Made by a program: the position numbers and the translations under genes
Source: Siphonodentalium dalli
Taxonomy: Eukaryota; Mollusca; Scaphopoda; Gadilida; Siphonodentaliidae
Length of the DNA: 64,000 nt
Direction of reading: 5' to 3'
NCBI GenBank assembly: GCA_032622095.1
Contig: CP136062.1
Coordinates: 51,413,349 to 51,477,348 of the forward strand
The notes under the pieces: model-generated
Database searches by the model: none
What the model was told of the DNA's origin: nothing
What the model saw: only the letters and a program-made list of their open reading frames with translations
Part shown: positions 22,292 through 33,634 of the stretch, piece after piece
Numbering within the stretch: the first letter of the stretch is position 1
Layout of the letters: each line of letters begins with the position of its first letter

Positions 22292-23126
22292 CAAGCCTTG
22301 AAATAGTGTGTCTGCCATTTACATAATGAGGTCACACAGCAAGCTAGCATCACTAAATTCACCCTCTGGGGAACTCATTCTGCTTAGGCCTCATCTTCTG
22401 GGAATTATCTCCAGTCTCAAATTAACATTGTTTTTAGTTACCTTTCCCTTTTGTTCAGTTTCTATATCCCCTAATTTGCAGAAGATAAATTGCATAATCG
22501 AGGTGACTAATGGGTGAAACATCACCAACTTCAACTGGGGAACTTCAATCTGATCCTAGGTCCACAATTATAACAGTTGCGGTCTAAAGCAGAATGAGGT
22601 TCCCAGAGGGTGAATTTGGTGATGCTAGCCCACTAGCTGTGCAGGATAGCATCACTTATTTGAAGTTCACCCTCTGGGGATATCATTCTGTTTAACCCTT
22701 TACCCAACAAACCGGCCAAAACCGGCCAAAACCGGCCAAATAAAGCTTCAACAGCCTAAAATATCTTCGGTCTGTCTCAATAAAACCATACAAATATGGA
22801 TATCATTGGAACCGGCTCCTTGACCACATTGTGATGGTTACAGTTATGCCCTGTGCCAATGCATTCTCTTATATATGCGAGTCGACCATAGGTCGCCTCG
22901 CATATATAAGAGAATGCATTGGCCTAAAAAATTCTTTTTTTAACACTTTTTACCATTTTTTCTTACATTCTTTAACAATTTTATAATTTTTAATGTGTTA
23001 AGCCAATGCATTCTCTTATATATGCGAGGCGACCTATGGTCGACTCGCATATATAAGAGAATGCATTGGCACAGGGCCCTTCTGTTGGGTAAAGGGTTAG
23101 GACAGACACACTATTTGCAGGCAAGT
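22292..23126. mobile_element. MITE-B split by a nested C1
   Basis: Starts CAAGCCTTGAAATAGTGTG. The final CATTCTG is separated from GACAGACACACTATTTGCAG by the C1 at 22692-23098. Confidence 0.8.
22692..23098 (+). mobile_element. C1 TTAA element, nested in MITE-B
   Basis: Left TTAA, right TTAG (mutated). Ends CCCTTTACCCAACA; one extra CCGGCCAAAA unit; both hairpins intact. Confidence 0.88.
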
Positions 23127-23415
23127 GATTTCACTGTGAGAGTCCAGTGTCACCATATGGGTCAATATCGGGAATGTAGGAGGTGCAACTCTATTCATTT
23201 CTGGATTGTGGCCTCGCGGGGCTCTTGTGCATATGGCTTTTCTCCGCTCAGCATATACAGCTGTGTACATATAAAATATATTCCACCTGCCCATTAGTCA
23301 AGCCGTTTGTTGGTTCTTCCAGCGACAATCAAGTCGTCCAATAATGCAAACAATTATGATATTACTCTCCTGGCTTTGTGTGGCACAGATATTGTACTTA
23401 TACTGAAGTGGTACA

Positions 23416-23551
23416 TACAGTACTGCCCTAAATAATCGACTCCTTAACCACAGTAGAATTATGGTTAAATTTTCAGGATTTAGCTCGGAAAGCTCTCAGT
23501 ACCCATAATTCTGCTGTGGTTAAGGAGTCAATTATTTAGGGCATTACTGTA
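23416..23551. mobile_element. MITE-A, central deletion
   Basis: TA-flanked; both outer arms kept, most of the inner arms lost. Confidence 0.85.
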
Positions 23552-23630
23552 TACACAGACCTCGAATGGGTGGAAGTGGGGGGGGGCAACTTGTCAACTT
23601 GACAATCCTGGTCAACTTGTCCTTCATTAT

Positions 23631-23880
23631 TTAACCCTTTTGACAGCAGCTGCATTGAAGATCCTGTTCCAGTGCATTCTCTCATATCCAGTATGCTAGT
23701 CTCATATATGCATGTCTCCCATATATAAGAGAGAATGCCTGGCTTATGAGGTCAATGTAAATATTGTTAGGCCAATGTATTATCCTATATATTATGTGGT
23801 GTGATATTATGGGAGACTCGCCTATATAAGAGAATGCATTGGCACAGGGTTTACAAAATTTCAGGAAGCTCCAATCATGT
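23631..23880. mobile_element. C3-like TTAA element, diverged
   Basis: Starts TTTAACCCTTTTGACAGCAG; two degraded hairpins; ends near TTTCAGGAAGCTCCAATCAT without a clear TTAA. Confidence 0.65.
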
Positions 23881-23907
23881 GATATAGTGCTATGATATCG
23901 GCTGAAT

Positions 23908-24355
23908 TACAGTAATGCCCTAAATAATCGACTCCTTAACCACAGCAGATCAAGTTATGGGTAATTTTTCAGGATTTAGTCGGAAATATGGCTTGTTGCC
24001 ATTCATCGGAAAGCTCTCCCCTGAGCTTTCCGATGAATGGCAACAAGCCATATTTCCGGCTAAATCCTGAAAAATTACCCATAATTCTGTTGTAGTTTTA
24101 ACCCTTTGAGTGCCAGGTCGATTTTTGTATCAACACATATACCCTGTGCCAATGCATTCTCTTATATATGCGAGTCGACCATAGGTCGCCTCGCAATTAT
24201 AAGAGAATACATTGGCCTAACAATTTTTTTTTTTTACAATTTTAATAATTTATTCTTATATTCTTTAACAGACTTATTTTGTAGGTTTAGGGCCGATGAG
24301 ATCGGCCCCTGGCACTCAAAGGGTTAAGGAGTTGATTAATTAAGGCATCACTGTA
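23908..24355. mobile_element. MITE-A with nested C2
   Basis: TA-flanked. The right arm is interrupted exactly at its TTAA (normal arm: GTGGTTAAGGAGTCG) by the C2 at 24102-24323. Confidence 0.9.
24098..24327 (+). mobile_element. C2 TTAA element nested in MITE-A
   Basis: TTAA at 24098-24101 and 24324-24327. Ends CCCTTTGAGTGCCAGG and CCTGGCACTCAAAGGG. One shared hairpin inside. Confidence 0.92.
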
Positions 24356-24620
24356 CCTATGATGTTTGTTAGTACTGCCGCCATTATGAAATAATACCAT
24401 TTATTACACTCCTGTGCGCGATTTCCTTTGAAAACGCTGTTAATTAAAAATGGTAATGTCACTAGTGAATTATGTCATTTTCCGTGACGTCATCAACATT
24501 ACGTCGCTTACTGATCTAGACTGAATTTTCGATGGTTGATCTTTCTCCACATCGGGACATTCATGCATTAATTATGTGTGTTTTAATCATATTTGGCGAA
24601 CCAAATTGATGCAGAAGTGT

Positions 24621-24791
24621 AATAAATAGAGTAATCAATTAGTTCCGAAAATTACGTTCAATAATTCACTCGAGGCGAGAGACGTTTGGGTAAGAAACTC
24701 GTGCGCTAACGCGCACTCATTTCTTATCAACGTCTCGCCTCTCGTGAATTATTTAACGTAATTATTGGAACCAATTGATTACTCTCTATTA
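24621..24791. mobile_element. Single-copy palindromic element
   Basis: Outer arms AGTAATCAATTAGTTCC / GGAACCAATTGATTACT; inner arms AATTCACTCGAGGCGAGAGA / its inverse; centre has GCGCTAACGCGC. Looks like a MITE of another family. Confidence 0.65.
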
Positions 24792-24799
24792 ATTCTCTC

Positions 24800-24930
24800 A
24801 AATGCTGGGGCCTCTGTTCGCTCAGTTGATAAAGTGCTTGGTGAATTGGGCCAACATAACGTCTAGCCGTGACAAACCTGGATCAAATCCCAATAAGTGC
24901 AGATTTGGAATCCATACAATGGGATGATAA
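24800..24930 (+). repeat. tRNA-like SINE candidate
   Basis: GTTCGCTCAGTTGATAAAGT resembles a tRNA A box. About 50 bases later, ACCTGGATCAAATCCC resembles a diverged B box. The spacing fits a tRNA-derived SINE head. It sits just right of the palindrome at 24621-24791. No tail or copy boundary was found. Confidence 0.35.
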
Positions 24931-24950
24931 CTGGATTCATGTATCTGGAC

Positions 24951-25343
24951 CTAGCCTGAGTTTAGTGTTACTGTCATTTGCAGAATGAGGTTCCCAGAGG
25001 CTGAATTTAGTGATGTTATACCACACAGATCGCTATTATCATCACCAAATTCACCCTGCTGTGGCAGACATACTCAGTTTGAAGTTTCCAGATGGTTAAT
25101 ATTTTTATGTACACCAGTTGGGAACCTCGATTATGCAATGTGTCATCTGCCAATTTGGAGATAAAGAGAAACTAAACTAAAAAAGAAATAGTAGTTATGT
25201 GAAGAAGTTTCTATAGAAATTTTATAATGAAGAAGATGAGGCCTAAGCAGAATGATGTCCCCAGAGGGTGAATTTTGTTATGCTAGCCCACTAAATTTAC
25301 CCTCTGGGGACCTCATTCTGAAATAACACTAAACTCAGGCTTA
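24951..25343. mobile_element. MITE-B, long form
   Basis: Ends TAGCCTGAGTTTAGTG and the inverse CACTAAACTCAGGCTTA; internal segment inverted relative to 2371-2779. Confidence 0.82.
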
Positions 25344-25854
25344 GGGGTGCCTATGGAATTTCCATTTTTTTTTTTTTTTGGGGTTCAAGGGGGGCATACA
25401 GGTTGTAAATTCCAAGCTGGACACCTCCAATCCAATGGAGACCATCTAGCCACTTGCCTGGCCAAGACTTTCTTGGCACAACCACTGCCTGGAATGTAAT
25501 TATGCCTGTTGATGGGTGTGTGATATCGAAGCTCCGAAATGGATCACAGCATCAATTATCGAATGATAGGTTAACAGGTCTATCAAGAGAGGGGGAACAG
25601 GGCTATCAGCCAGTGCCATGAATGGGAGTTAATCCTGTGTACCAGCAGTTTTCTACAATCTTTAATTGGCAGATTTATGGGTTATTGAGCTTGGTCTCTG
25701 CTGCTGTATAATATGCTATAGCATGGTTCCCTTGCCTGATATACCTGTACCTGACCCTCACCCTGCCAACGATATTAACATAATGTTACAAGATGCTTTG
25801 CCCTTCTTAACGACTTAAGTATTTATGACTTAAGTCAATAAACTCAAATATGAA

Positions 25855-26128
25855 TATTACTGTTTGACAAAAACTTTATATATTGAACAGCATCACATTA
25901 GAGGATGGATTTTTGGATGTATTAATTGTGTTTATCCGCGGGTATAGGGGAGTTAACTCATTCTAATAAATCCTTGGTCTCACATGGTATTATAATGGTT
26001 CGTAGTTACTCCGTTATGTAACATACAACATTTTATTCTTGGTTGTAAGATTACAACATTTTTCTTCTTGGATGTAAGATTTCTGTTCTAACTGTTGCGA
26101 TGTTCCTTTTAAGTAAGTATACAATATT
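25855..26128 (+). repeat. Interspersed repeat I, copy 1
   Basis: GAGGATGGATTTTTGGATG through GTATAGGGGAGTTAAC to GCGATGTTCCTTTTAAGT aligns with 31150-31437. Confidence 0.65.
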
Positions 26129-26320
26129 AGCAACCACCAAGGGTGCTTATACCTAAGGCAGGTGAATTACATCATCGCAACCACCAAGGGTGCTTATACC
26201 TAAGGCAGGTGAATTACATCATAGCAACCACCAAGGGTGCTTATACCTATTAAGGCAGGTGAATTACGTCATAGCAACCACCAAGGGTGCTTATACCTAA
26301 GGCAGGTGAATTACGTCATA
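26128..26320 (+). repeat. 47-50 bp tandem repeat, four copies
   Basis: Unit contains GCAACCACCAAGGGTGCTTA and AAGGCAGGTGAATTAC; the third copy has a small insertion (TATTAAGG). Confidence 0.9.
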
Positions 26321-26339
26321 TAATTTTTTCTATATCCAT

Positions 26340-26650
26340 CAGTGATTTTTCAAGATTGCGGGTATAGATTTTGGAGAAATTGTCACGTGACTTCCGGTTA
26401 GCAACCGTGTGGAGATTGTAAAAAATGCGGAATTGGAAATGAAGCTTCGCGATGAAAATGAAAGTAACTACTTCACAACTTACGAAGAATTCACATGTGA
26501 TTTAGGTCTATTAATTTTGTTTAGACCAATTTCGTTGGTTATCTTATAATGAAAACGAAAAATGAAGAAGTCATGACATGAATCCAGACAAGATTTTACA
26601 ATCCACGACACGTCTTGTCAAGTTGGCATGTCGTCTCTGTCATTACCACT
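26340..26650 (+). repeat. Diverged interspersed repeat L, copy 1
   Basis: GTCACGTGACTTCCGG and downstream words match the inverted segment at 33635-33900. It holds a short frame starting MKLRDENESNYF at 26439, but the sequence is repeated, so an exon is unlikely. Confidence 0.45.
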
Positions 26651-28640
26651 GCATTGCATGATGTTACATAAATTATTCTTAGCGATATATGTCGCCGAAA
26701 AAAGGCAAATTTGAGGCACATCATGTGTGGTTGCTCCACTACGTGTCACGTACGATTCATATTGTGAAGTTTGAAACTAGACAATCTTTATTTTACTTGC
26801 TCTCAAATTTAAGTCACAACAACAAAATGTTTAACTTTAACCCTTTTTTATACTAAATTGATTCTCACAGTCAGTTAAAAACTGTACATTGGAATGGTCT
26901 ATTATTGATTTGGAGGGATGTTAACCCTTTAGCGTTCAGAACACCCCAGAGCGCCCTGCCGTGTAGCGTCCATAAAGCCCTAGAGCGCCCTGCCGCGTAG
27001 CGTCCATAGAGCCCCAGAGAGCCCGGAGTTTTGCGTGTTTTTCAGTCATAGTTTACAACAAAACTATTGCATTATAACACAACAAATTGCTTTCATTGTT
27101 AATGTAAATAATAAAATATATGTTACATTATTATTTGTTAAGTTTTTGTGGCAGATTTTGTACAATTTAATCAATAGTTGTCAATAAAATCGCAATAAAA
27201 CGAAAAGTGGAATGCGGCGGTGCTATTTTTTGAAGTCGACTAGAGAAATCAGCGTACTCGGGTAACTGTGTACGGTCGTCTAACTGACATTTATTTATTT
27301 TCGAACTTTATTTTTATTTCCAATAAAATATTCACTTGACTTGTTTATGTTTTTATATCATATGCATCCAAATATAAAACAATCACTACCATTAATTTGA
27401 CTAACGAAGCTACGGTAAGAGCAAGACGACATGCTGATGTTAGTTTTTGTTACTAAGGACGCCGTGTTTGTTCTTACTGCTGTGTAGGCCTATTCCCAAA
27501 TAAAACTGTTTCCAATTATTATTTTATTTTTCCTAATTCTTCACATGATCATATTGACAATATTATATTTTTTATAGAGTGTATAAAATGTATTGAATAG
27601 CAATGCGAGGAACTAATTAGAAGCTTCCAGCAAACAGCGCGTTCGCGTTTACCAATTTCTGAACACGTGGCTTCCATCCAAGCTGGGCGCGAATTTCAAT
27701 CTTATAGTTATCAATAATTTTTCAAGAGATATTTATCATTTAATCGAACAAAATTGCACTATTAGTATGTCCTTTGTTACAAGTTGAACATAGGCCAAAC
27801 AATATATCGATTACCGGTAGTTTAACTGTGTACACACCTTGTGTTTTGGCACTAACTGTGATATACATTGCATCATCATTACATCAAGGTCAAGGTAACG
27901 CCTGTGTCTCAATGTGATTTATTTTTAGTATATTTCGTCATCCTTATTCATTACGATGTCTTGCTAACTATTATTTAGTTTGGCATCTCATATATTCACG
28001 AAGAGAAAAGCACTGTTATCGACTTTAATGGCCATTCAATCTTTTTCAAATGACAATATGTGATGGACATGATCTACGCATGTAAATGTGACAAGATATA
28101 TCGTAATAAACTGGGTCAAGTACGTACGCATTACGTTCGTGAGGTACACAGAAGGAGTTGTTGTCAGCGCTGAATATATAGTTCTTGCGATATATATTTC
28201 AATTCCGACATATTAAACATTATATTGTTACTGAATAGCATTTCAACTTCTAACCTATGATTTAAAAAATTGAAATTTTAGTCTATTAATGCTGTTTTTA
28301 TGTCTTTTTTTATACATGACACACGGAGTAATTGTCCAAGTATTTACGTCGACGTTGCATCTTATTTCTCTACCCTCACGATCATGGCTTGTGTTTTGTT
28401 TACATTGGTTACTATCTGTGATCACGTGTCAACAACAGTTAATCAGATTTTTTACAATGCTGGAATCAATTTCACAATGCATTTCCACATTTTATTGAAT
28501 TTCGTTGGTACATTATTAAATGCAAATAAATAGAAGTTGGTTAACACTTTGCTAGTGATTGTGGAAAAGTGAAGGTAATTCTGGAAATCGAGGTTACAAC
28601 GTCAAACTTCATACAAAATCTTCGCGGTGTTTTTGTTGAT
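26650..28640. other. Element-poor stretch, no gene recognised
   Basis: Only a family F start (26837-26931) and a TTAACCCTTTAGCGTTCAG end at 26932 with a doubled AGAGCGCCCTGCCG segment are seen. The matching right end was not found. The rest is AT-rich without exon-like frames. Confidence 0.45.
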
Positions 28641-28647
28641 AAAATAT

Positions 28648-28880
28648 TGGGGATAATTTTATTAAACGATGTCAAAGTATGGTACGCATTCATATGGACA
28701 TGAACTAGAGTGATTGGTGCACATGTAGATGTGAACATTTAAAGGAATGCACGCGTAAAACGATCTCATTATTTTATTAGTAAGTGATTGCTAACAGTAA
28801 AGAAAGTACGGCAACTGTGTTGCCTTGCCGTCTTACGTAATACACAACTCAATCGACGACGTTTTCTGTTTTGCAAATTT
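28648..28880 (+). repeat. Tandem duplication, left copy
   Basis: GGGGATAATTTTATTAAACG to TTCTGTTTTGCAAATTT; about 85-90% identical by eye to 28899-29125. Confidence 0.85.
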
Positions 28881-28898
28881 ATATATGCAATATATAAT

Positions 28899-29125
28899 GG
28901 GGGATAATTTTGTTTAACGATGTCAAATTATGGTACGCATTCATGTGGACATGAACTAGAGTGATTGGTGCACATGTAGATGTGAAAATTTAAAGGAATG
29001 CACTGCAAAACGATCTCATTTTTTTTATTTGAAAGTGATTGCTAACAGTAAAGAAATTATGGCGACTGTGTTGTCTCACGCAGTACCGTACACAACCAGA
29101 TCTCCGGATTTTTTTGTTTTGCAAT
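28899..29125 (+). repeat. Tandem duplication, right copy
   Basis: Shares CATGAACTAGAGTGATTGGT and GATTGCTAACAGTAAAGAAA with the left copy in the same order. Confidence 0.85.
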
Positions 29126-29597
29126 ATTTCTGTTGATAAATTGAACACAATAATACGATAAATTTTCGGAAATTACCAGCTGAAATGACAGCAATAAAAT
29201 TCAGAATCTGATACATTTCAATGTGAAATTGATTTTAATTCTATGCAACGAATCAGGGTCAAGAAAAATACCTACCAACTCCATAGTGTCTCCTTGTTCT
29301 CCATCGCCAGATGGAATATATGATCAAACAAATCATCTTACCTGCTCTTCCCATACTAAGGATGTAGTATGAATTAAATAAAAACAAATTGCACATTGCC
29401 AATGGGGGGGGGGGACTTGACTTTCATAAATAATTAATTAAAATAAAATAAACCATCCTTGCAGATAAACAAGAGCCACCATAAGATTTAATAATACATT
29501 TTTTCCTATAACTTTGACGTTACCAGAAAGTTATGTTGGCTGGGGTGACGACGTTCTCTCCTATCAGTATTGGTGTGGGTAATGACGTTAGACATAT

Positions 29598-29682
29598 TAC
29601 TGTTGGGTAAAGGGTTAAAGTAATAAAAGCAGACGGCATATAAAAGCACCCTATTTATGGTCGTTTGTTGAATTTGTTTTCT
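29598..29682 (+). mobile_element. C1 right terminus beside a family F segment
   Basis: ACTGTTGGGTAAAGGGTTAA is a C1 end; the following GGTCGTTTGTTGAATTTG belongs to family F. Confidence 0.55.
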
Positions 29683-30260
29683 GAACATTTCCTATGGGTT
29701 AACTACTCATCAATGATGCTTTAGTATAGAAAGAGTTAAACTTATTATCTGAACATTTCCTATGGGTAACTACTCATCAATGATGCTTTATTATAGAAAG
29801 TGTTAAACTTATTATCTGAACATTTTCTATGGGATAACTACTCATCGATGATGCTTTAGTTTAGAAAGGGTTAAACTTATTATCTGAACTATAAATGATG
29901 CTTTAGTATAGAAAGGGTTAAACTTATTATCTGAATATTTCCTATGGGATAACTGCTCATCAATGATGCTTTAGCATATAAAGGGTGAAACTTATTATTT
30001 GAACATTTCTTATGGGATAACTACTCATCGATGATGCTTTAGTTTAGAAAGGGTTAAACTTATTATCTGAATATTTCCTATGGGATAACTGCTCATCAAT
30101 GATGCTTTAGCATATAAAGGGTGAAACTTATTATCTGAACATTTCCTATGGGATAACTACTCATCGATGATGCTTTAGTTTAGAAAGGGTTGAACTTATT
30201 ATCTGAACATTTCCTATGGGATAACTACTCATCAATGATGCTTTAGTACAGAAATGGTTA
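29683..30260 (+). repeat. ~68-bp tandem array made from the family F 3' end, nine copies
   Basis: Each unit reads ACTTATTATCTGAACATTTC ... CATCAATGATGCTTTAGTAT and ends AGAAAGGGTTAA, the terminus of family F. The fourth copy is partly deleted. Confidence 0.9.
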
Positions 30261-30363
30261 AATATTATTTGATAACCCAATCACCCAAAGCTATTCAAAT
30301 ACTCTTAACCTTCTTGATGTAAATTGCAGGAAATTCATCCCATGAGTAGCAATAAACTATATT

Positions 30364-30617
30364 TTACCCTTTGATGATGGGAGTTGTGCTGGTGCAGTAT
30401 TAAAGACCATGTGCCAGAGCATTCTCTTATATATAGAGTCTCCCATTGGGAGCCTCGCATACATGTATATAAGAGAATTTATGAACTGGCTTACATGATC
30501 AAGGTAACTATTGTTAGACCAATGCATTCTCTTATATATGCGAGGCGCCCTATATAAGAGAATGCATTGGCACAGGGTTTTGTAAAAATTCAGGAAGCTC
30601 CATCATCAAAGGGTTAA
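30364..30617. mobile_element. C3 TTAA element, near complete
   Basis: Left TTAC (mutated TTAA) CCTTTGATGATGGGAG, right CATCATCAAAGGGTTAA. Two hairpins, the second shortened. Confidence 0.8.
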
Positions 30618-30664
30618 GGAACATTATACTGCACCTTCTGAGTGTATGTCAGGTTGTTAGCGTG

Positions 30665-31103
30665 GCAACATTAAAGTCCCTGTCAATGCATTCTTTTAAA
30701 TATGTGAGTCGACCATAGGTCACCTTGCATATATAAGAGAATGCATTGGCTTAACAATTTGTTATAATTTTTTATCAATTTTTCTTATATTCTTCAACAA
30801 TTTTTATAATTTTTTTTATCATTTTAACTTACATTCTTTATCAAATTTTATCATTTGTTCTTACATTCTTTAAGTTTTTATCATTTTTTTTATCATTATT
30901 TCTTACATTTTATACCATTTTTAAAAAATGTTTTAATTTTTTTTTAATTTTTTCACAATTATAAAAAATAATATAAAATTTGTTAGGCCAATGCATTCTC
31001 TTATATATGTGAGGTGACCTATGGTCGACTCGCATATATAAGAGAATGCATTGGCACAGGGTTTTCGCAAAAATCCAGGAAGCTCCCGTCATCAAATGGT
31101 TAA
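30665..31103. mobile_element. C3-like element with long AT spacer
   Basis: Two hairpins of the shared module (GTCGACCATAGGTCAC variant) separated by about 250 bp of T-rich repeats. Ends CCGTCATCAAATGGTTAA; the left end is unclear. Confidence 0.7.
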
Positions 31104-31149
31104 ATCTGGGCGTTGTTGATATCAGACTTTTAAGTGTTTACAAATAATT

Positions 31150-31437
31150 CTGTTGCCAACAAACTAATAACTGAACAGTATTAAGTTTATATGAAATGGC
31201 TTTGTATTAATTAGGGGATGGATTTGTGGATTTATTAATGGTGTTTATACACGGGTATAGGGGAGTTAACACGCGCTAATAAAGCCTTCATCTCACATGG
31301 TATTATAATGGTTTGTAGTTACTCTATTATATAACAGACATCATTTTCTTCAATATTACAACATTTTTACTCTTGGATGTAAGATTTATGTCCTGACTGT
31401 TGCTATGTTCCGTTTAAGTGAGTATATAGTATTACCA
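31150..31437 (+). repeat. Interspersed repeat I, copy 2
   Basis: Diverged copy of 25855-26128. Confidence 0.65.
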
Positions 31438-31441
31438 AGTT

Positions 31442-32024
31442 TTAACCCTTTCAGTGCCAGGGGCCGATTTCATCGGCCGTAATTTACGTTCTGTAAAATC
31501 GGCCCTAAAAAAATAATAAATAATTATTATTTTTTGGGTTGAATTTTTTTTGGGTATGCTTAAGCATGCTATAGCAAATTTAAAAACAAACTGGATAAAA
31601 CCTTAGGGGCATGTTATAATTTCGATTTAAAAAAATAACGGTTAGTCGGTATATCGTGAGTGACGATATTCCAAATATTTCATCGTTTATTTTAATATAA
31701 AACATGCATAAACGCATGGATCGTAGTTCCCTGTTATAACTCAAAACTATCACCAAGTATTCATAGTAATAACTTTGATGCCCATGAAAAACGTAAGATT
31801 CCCTGGCACTAAACCTACAAAATAAGTCTGTTAAAGAATATAAGAAAAAATTATTAAAATTAAAAAATTGTAAAAAATAATAACAAATGATGAAAAATTG
31901 TTAGGCCAATGCATTCTCTTATATATGCGAGGCGACCTATGGTTGACTCGTATATATAAGAGAATACATTGGCACAGGGTATATGGGTTGATACAAAAAT
32001 CGGACCTGGCACTGAAAGGGTTAA
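31442..32024 (+). mobile_element. C2 TTAA element, long form with a 110-bp insertion
   Basis: TTAA at both edges; ends CCCTTTCAGTGCCAGG. Colinear with 15101-15547 except for about 110 bp between two GTTATAA words (31612-31740). Confidence 0.88.
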
Positions 32025-32550
32025 GCGACTCAAGGTCTTCGAGTCGGTTCATGTGTCTGTTTAAAACAATTATCATCAAAAAGTACATAAAAAATAGTTT
32101 GACATTTTATTATTTTCGTTATTATTAAATGAGCTTTCACATGTCAAAACCATTGTTATGTAAACATTACTGTTACAATGGATTTACCGATAAAAATAAA
32201 TTAGTCCAATAAGATACCTACGTTTAATCAAAACTTTCACGGTAAACATTGGAAAAAGTCAGATTAAAATATTTGAATGATTAACGATGTTTATTGACAA
32301 ATCACTGTAACATGCAGTTATGTTTAAATAACAATGGTTTGAACAGACGAACTATTGTTATTGGAGAAATATCAATAATGAATAATATGATAATATGCAA
32401 GACATATATAGAACGGCCCACGGCATAATAGTAACAAGACGGACAATGCGAAGGAACTATAATAATGCATATATATTAGGCCTATACGCATGTCAGCGAC
32501 GCGAATGCTTGTTTAATAATGTAGATCGTTTTGGATGCCAGTGGACTTCG

Positions 32551-33580
32551 ATAATCTATTATATATTTTGGAAGATCTGTGTGTCTGTGTGTCTGTCTGT
32601 AATCGATGGACTCGAAAACGGCCAATTTCGATGAAACTTGGTATGTGGGGGTATTTTCGGCCGGGGAGTGACATAGGCCTATTAATTTGCCCGTGCGACG
32701 TGACCTTGACCTTGAAATCTCTATTATATATTTTGGAAGATCTGTGTGTCTTGTCTGTAATCAATGGACTCGAAAACGGCCGAGCCGATTTCGATGAAAC
32801 TTGGTATGTGGGGGTATTTTCGGCCGGGGAGTGACATAGGCCTATTAATTTGCCCGTGCGACGTGACCTTGACCTTGAAATCGGGTAATTTCAAGGTCAA
32901 ACGCCCGAATAACACAGGATTTCGATGAAACTTGGTATGTGGGGGTACCTTCGGTCGGGGAGTGGCATAAACCTATTAATTTACCCGTGCGACGTGACCT
33001 TGACCTTGAAATCGGGTCATTTCAAGGTCAAACGCCCGAATATCACGGGATTTCGATGAAACTAGGTATATGGGGTTACTTTCGGTCGGGGAGTGGCATA
33101 GGCCTATTAATTTGCCGTGCGACGTGACCTTGACCTTGAAATCGGGTCATTTCAAGGTCAAACGCCCGAATATCACGGGATTTCGATGAAAATTAGTTTC
33201 TAGGGATACTTTCGTATGGGAGTCTCATGAGCCTATTCATTTGCCCGTGCGACGAGACCTTGACCTTGAAATCGGGTCAATTCAAGGTCAAATCGCGAAT
33301 TTTGATGGGATTTACACGAAATTTGATACATAGGGTTACTTTTATCCACTGGGTGTTTTGGACAGGTCAAATCGTGACCACGACCTCACCTTGACCTACA
33401 AAATGATCAATTCAAGGTCAAATCGGGTAAAACAGGATGGATTTCGACGGGCACGTTTGTCAGGTACTTTTGATTGGGCAGTGTTTTGGACGGGTCAAAT
33501 CGTTACCCCACCTGACCTTGACCTTCAAAATGGTCAATTCAAGGTCAAAGCCCGGACGAAGTCGGGTCACCTTCTAGTTA
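32551..33580 (+). repeat. 130-bp tandem array with nuclear-receptor half-sites
   Basis: Unit contains GATTTCGATGAAACTTGGTA, CGGGGAGTG..ATAGGCCTAT, TGACCTTGACCTTGAAATC and TTTCAAGGTCAAACGCC. Six to seven copies start near 32625, 32790, 32920, 33051, 33181, 33310 and 33440, more diverged to the right. TCAAGGTCA or its inverse occurs about a dozen times. Confidence 0.9.
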
Positions 33581-33634
33581 TATATATAGCCTTAATATAG
33601 CCTTTGATAATAAAAGCCTCTATATTGCGATTAA

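Noticed and set aside
26404-26550. Candidate first exon starting MKLRDENESNYF after a CACGTG/TTCCGG block
   Set aside because: The region is a diverged repeat with a second copy at 33635-33900, and the only donor (TTTAG|GTCTAT) is weak.
29683-30260. Possible CRISPR-like array
   Set aside because: Units are tandem with no unique spacers and derive from a MITE end; the genome is animal.
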